This document shows positions 61,381-64,000 of a stretch of 64,000 nucleotides of DNA, piece after piece. The translations under genes were made by a program, and so were the position numbers. Source of the DNA: an uncultured Acetatifactor sp. GTDB lineage: Bacteria > Bacillota > Clostridia > Lachnospirales > Lachnospiraceae. Numbering within the stretch: position 1 is the first letter of the stretch; each line of letters opens with the position of its first letter. The stretch covers positions 4,550 to 68,549 of the forward strand of contig CAJUAH010000023.1 in the NCBI GenBank assembly GCA_910584375.1. The letters run 5' to 3'. The notes beneath the pieces are model-generated. The model did not search any database, was not told the origin of the DNA, and saw only the letters and a list, made by a program, of their open reading frames with translations.

Positions 61381-62645
61381 TGGAAGATGTGAGATGGTTG
61401 CTTAGAAGATTCGGACTTCCGATTTTACTGCTGTTAATTTTTGTAATAGTTGGAGTAATCTGTTGGGGGAAAATACATGAAGAACAAAAGGTGGCAGAAG
61501 AAGTATGGGAGCCACCTATAGAAATGGAAAGCAGTGAAGCAGCAACAGAAGCAGATACGGACACTTCTACAGAGTCAGCATATTGGTTTGTTCCGCAAGC
61601 CAGTGATTGTCTTATCTCAGATGAGGAAAAGGAACAACTGAAGAGTATGGCTTTGTCAGCGGCAGATTCGGTCGCAGAAATCTATAAGGGTATTGTAATT
61701 GCAGATGCACCAAGTTACTCTTCCGGCATTGGCGAATTTACAAGCGAGCAGAGGAAAGCTGTGGTGGAGCAATTGGGCAGAAGCGGTCTGGTAAGTGTTG
61801 AAGAAGATACTGCCATGCAAAACCATGAAGCAATCGAAACATTTTATGCAGATTACTTGGATGGACAGGACTCAATGGTTACGGTATACGAAGTACATAG
61901 AGATGGGCTGATTGGAGCAGTTACCTTCATTTATCGGAAAGGTAAGCTGCAGACCTATTATATAGGAATCCGTTGGAAGGAAAGCGGGGTGCCTGAAATA
62001 CAGGGAACTTCGGTAAGTAATGTGGCTGAAATTAAGCTGACCGAAAAAGGATATTTTATCTATGCATATGAATATGTGATTCCACATGCAAGTTTGAGAC
62101 AGTATTGGAGAATAGAACCGCTTCCGGAAGACTGCCGGGAACTGACAGAGAAATACATATCAGGACTAAGCTATGTGAATTACAATCTGCTTGTCACAAA
62201 CTGGAACAGTAGCAATGTAGAGGATATTTTGATGCCTTGTATGTATGAAGATATCTATCGGATTTATACAGGCGAAAATCTGAAGACACAGGGATGGGAA
62301 ATTCCGGCAGAGGAGTATGAAAAAATAATGACTACCTATTTCCCGGTGTCTGTGGAGCAGTTGAGAGAACATTGTAGATACAACGCAGACCACAACAGTT
62401 ATGAATATGAAATGATTTATGCCAGTCCATATCCGCCTTTTGGAGAAGTGGTTGATTACAAAGAAAACACGGACGGAACGATTACTCTTATTGTAGACGG
62501 AGTATGGCCGGATTATAATTCTGACCTTGCATTCAGGAATGAGATTGTGGTTCAGCCATTTGAAGATGGAACTTTCAGATATCTTTCCAATTCTATAGAG
62601 CAAATAGAATTGGAACTGCCACCAATAGCAAGAAAGAAGGGATGA
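61380..62645 (+). CDS. Membrane-anchored paralog 2 (DUF6070-like)
   Basis: 421 aa from the ATG at 61380, whose A is the last base of the preceding stop (TAATG) and which has AGGAG just upstream. A membrane anchor FGLPILLLLIFVIVGVICWG (~10-29) replaces the lipobox of its neighbours. The extracellular part repeats the family pattern: DSMVTVYEVHRDGLIGAVTF, then EVVDYKENTDGTITLIVDG and VVQPFEDGTFRYLSN. It is one of three tandem paralogs that probably arose by duplication. Function is unknown. Confidence 0.68.
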   Translation: MEDVRWLLRRFGLPILLLLIFVIVGVICWGKIHEEQKVAEEVWEPPIEMESSEAATEADTDTSTESAYWFVPQASDCLISDEEKEQLKSMALSAADSVAEIYKGIVIADAPSYSSGIGEFTSEQRKAVVEQLGRSGLVSVEEDTAMQNHEAIETFYADYLDGQDSMVTVYEVHRDGLIGAVTFIYRKGKLQTYYIGIRWKESGVPEIQGTSVSNVAEIKLTEKGYFIYAYEYVIPHASLRQYWRIEPLPEDCRELTEKYISGLSYVNYNLLVTNWNSSNVEDILMPCMYEDIYRIYTGENLKTQGWEIPAEEYEKIMTTYFPVSVEQLREHCRYNADHNSYEYEMIYASPYPPFGEVVDYKENTDGTITLIVDGVWPDYNSDLAFRNEIVVQPFEDGTFRYLSNSIEQIELELPPIARKKG

Positions 62646-62649
62646 TATT

Positions 62650-63915
62650 ATGGCATTAAAAAGAAAAAGCATTCTGCTGATTATGGTATTTCTGATTGGG
62701 TGTTTCGTGTGTGCCTGTGGAAAAAAAGATAGTGTTGCGGGTGAATCTCTTGTGGAAGATACGGAAGAAGTATCTTCCACGGAGGAAACAAAAAGTGCCG
62801 AGGAAGAGGCTGCAGAACAATGGGAAAAGGGCTACGACCTTCTGGTAGATGAACAGGAAAGGGAAGAAGCTGAGACTGACTGTAAAAAGCTGATGGAACT
62901 TTATCTTGACATTTATGAAACTGCAGATAAAGGGACAGCATCGAATGTTGTTTTGGATGAACAAACGGTTCTTGAAATGCAGAAGAAGGTAAAGGACGTA
63001 GGATATCCAATTGCTACGATGGTAACGTATTCTAACATGGGGAACTATGAAAGTGTTGACAGTTTTCTGAAAGAATGTATGGAAGGGAAAAGTGGTTCTG
63101 TAGTAATTTATGAAGTCCATAACGATGGCGGACTGGGAAGAATGAAATTCATTTTTGATGGAACGGATATGTATGTTGTAAGTGCTAGAGGAATCTGGAA
63201 TGCTGACAACAAGCCGGGAATTTCATACATTTCCCATACAAGACTAAAAGAGTGGAAATATACAGATAAGGGATGGTTTTGTTATGAATTATGTGTACCG
63301 GAGCCACCGGAAGTCAGTGAAATCATGGATGGAAGCTGTCTGATCAGAGTAAAGCCTATGACAGAGGAACAGCGAGAGATGTCTGAGCGCCTCGTTCTGG
63401 GACTTGGATATCAGGGACAGAACCTTTTGTGTTCCAACTGGAATGCAGAAAAAATGAGTGAGTTGGATTATAACGGAATGTTTGAATATCTGTATGGAAT
63501 GAAATATGGAGAAAAGTTCAATTCTGAAGATTATCCAAATGGCATTCCGAAAGAAGAATTCGAAAATCTGATTATGGAGTATCTTCCCATAACAGCGGAG
63601 CAGATACGAGAGTACGCAGTATTTGATGAGGAAAAGCAGACATATTATTGGATGCGTCTTGGATGTTTTAATTACGCACCTACTTTCTTTGGAACTTCTC
63701 TGCCAGAGGTTGTCGATATCAAAGAAAATGAAGATAGAACAGTCACATTAACAGTTGAGGCGGTTTGCGATATGGTCATTTGCGATGATGCGGTCATAAC
63801 CCATGAACTGACTGTAAGGTTTGCAGAGGATGGCAGTTTTCAGTATTTGTGGAATGAAATCTTAAATGACGGAATTATGCATATACCTGATTATCAATAC
63901 CGGATTAAAGAATGA
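62650..63915 (+). CDS. Lipoprotein paralog 3 (DUF6070-like)
   Basis: 421 aa. The signal peptide ILLIMVFLIGCFVCACGKK carries a lipobox (VCAC) with the modified Cys near residue 24. It shares the central motif SVVIYEVHNDGGLGRMKFIF and the C-terminal EVVDIKENEDRTVTLTVEAV and FAEDGSFQYLWNEI with the two upstream genes. It lies 4 bp after paralog 2. The order and shared ends indicate tandem duplication; all three are cell-surface proteins of unknown function. About 85 bp of unannotated sequence follow to the window edge. Confidence 0.68.
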   Translation: MALKRKSILLIMVFLIGCFVCACGKKDSVAGESLVEDTEEVSSTEETKSAEEEAAEQWEKGYDLLVDEQEREEAETDCKKLMELYLDIYETADKGTASNVVLDEQTVLEMQKKVKDVGYPIATMVTYSNMGNYESVDSFLKECMEGKSGSVVIYEVHNDGGLGRMKFIFDGTDMYVVSARGIWNADNKPGISYISHTRLKEWKYTDKGWFCYELCVPEPPEVSEIMDGSCLIRVKPMTEEQREMSERLVLGLGYQGQNLLCSNWNAEKMSELDYNGMFEYLYGMKYGEKFNSEDYPNGIPKEEFENLIMEYLPITAEQIREYAVFDEEKQTYYWMRLGCFNYAPTFFGTSLPEVVDIKENEDRTVTLTVEAVCDMVICDDAVITHELTVRFAEDGSFQYLWNEILNDGIMHIPDYQYRIKE

Positions 63916-64000
63916 TTCAGATTGTTTGCTTTTGCTGTTTCCGCAAGGTAGTGTAAAATAGTTTGTGTCTTTGGAAAAAAATACCTCTTTTTTGGTAAGA

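Noticed and set aside
1..64000. CRISPR array or cas genes
   Set aside because: No regularly spaced direct repeats and no Cas-like proteins were seen. The AcrIIA9-family PcfK protein alone is not evidence for a local CRISPR system.

Overview
The window looks like the replication-origin region of a Lachnospiraceae-type member of the Clostridia (Bacillota). The evidence is the gene order rpmH-rnpA-yidD-yidC-jag-mnmE-mnmG-rsmG read leftward away from oriC and dnaA-dnaN-yaaA-recF-gyrB-gyrA read rightward, the Soj/Spo0J (ParA/ParB) pair with perfect parS sites, and clostridial families such as DUF3881, DUF4446 and a cobalamin riboswitch feeding DUF4430 and ECF-S genes. No species can be named from the sequence alone.

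Layout. (1) Positions 1-15238 are the right-hand part of an integrated conjugative or phage-like element: PcfJ, a DUF7666-like protein, PcfK (the family that includes AcrIIA9), a CHC2/Toprim primase-like protein, a Q/P-rich repeat protein, a RecD2-type helicase and a YqaJ nuclease. All are read leftward from one strong promoter through a ~300-nt leader that holds two intrinsic terminators. A divergent xis-int pair sits at the tRNA-Arg(CCT) gene used as attachment site. An IS110-family element sits inside the operon. (2) 15355-20927: DUF3881, serS, HD-GYP, DUF4446, parB, parA. (3) 20928-21744: a gene-free stretch with a remarkable ~236-bp nested inverted repeat and two perfect parS sites. (4) 21745-30157: a cytoplasmic two-component pair, then rsmG-mnmG-mnmE-jag-yidC-yidD-rnpA-rpmH. 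(5) 30300-32260: bipartite oriC on both sides of dnaA. (6) 32287-41546: dnaN, yaaA, recF, gyrB, gyrA, a CPA2 antiporter and a nuclease-like unknown.

(7) About 41.55-48.4 kb is an integrative mobilizable element: a type I toxin with convergent antisense RNA, a large serine recombinase, a small transposon protein, a MobA/MobL relaxase with an RSF1010-like oriT, DUF3847, SdpI and small conserved unknowns. (8) 48426-58471: a B12-riboswitch operon, an OmpR-type two-component system, mutS2, a membrane-anchored HtrA-like protein that appears to have lost its catalytic triad, yhaM and rlmD. (9) 58.5-64 kb is an AT-rich island: a zinc-ribbon plus nucleoside-deoxyribosyltransferase-like protein bracketed by two diverged copies of the rlmD 3' end, then three tandem paralogous membrane-anchored or lipoprotein genes (DUF6070-like).

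The most unusual items are the nested palindrome next to parS, the terminator-laden leader of the recombination operon, the rlmD-end duplication around a candidate defence gene, the dead HtrA, the probable IS110 bridge RNA and the type I toxin-antitoxin locus at the end of the mobilizable element.
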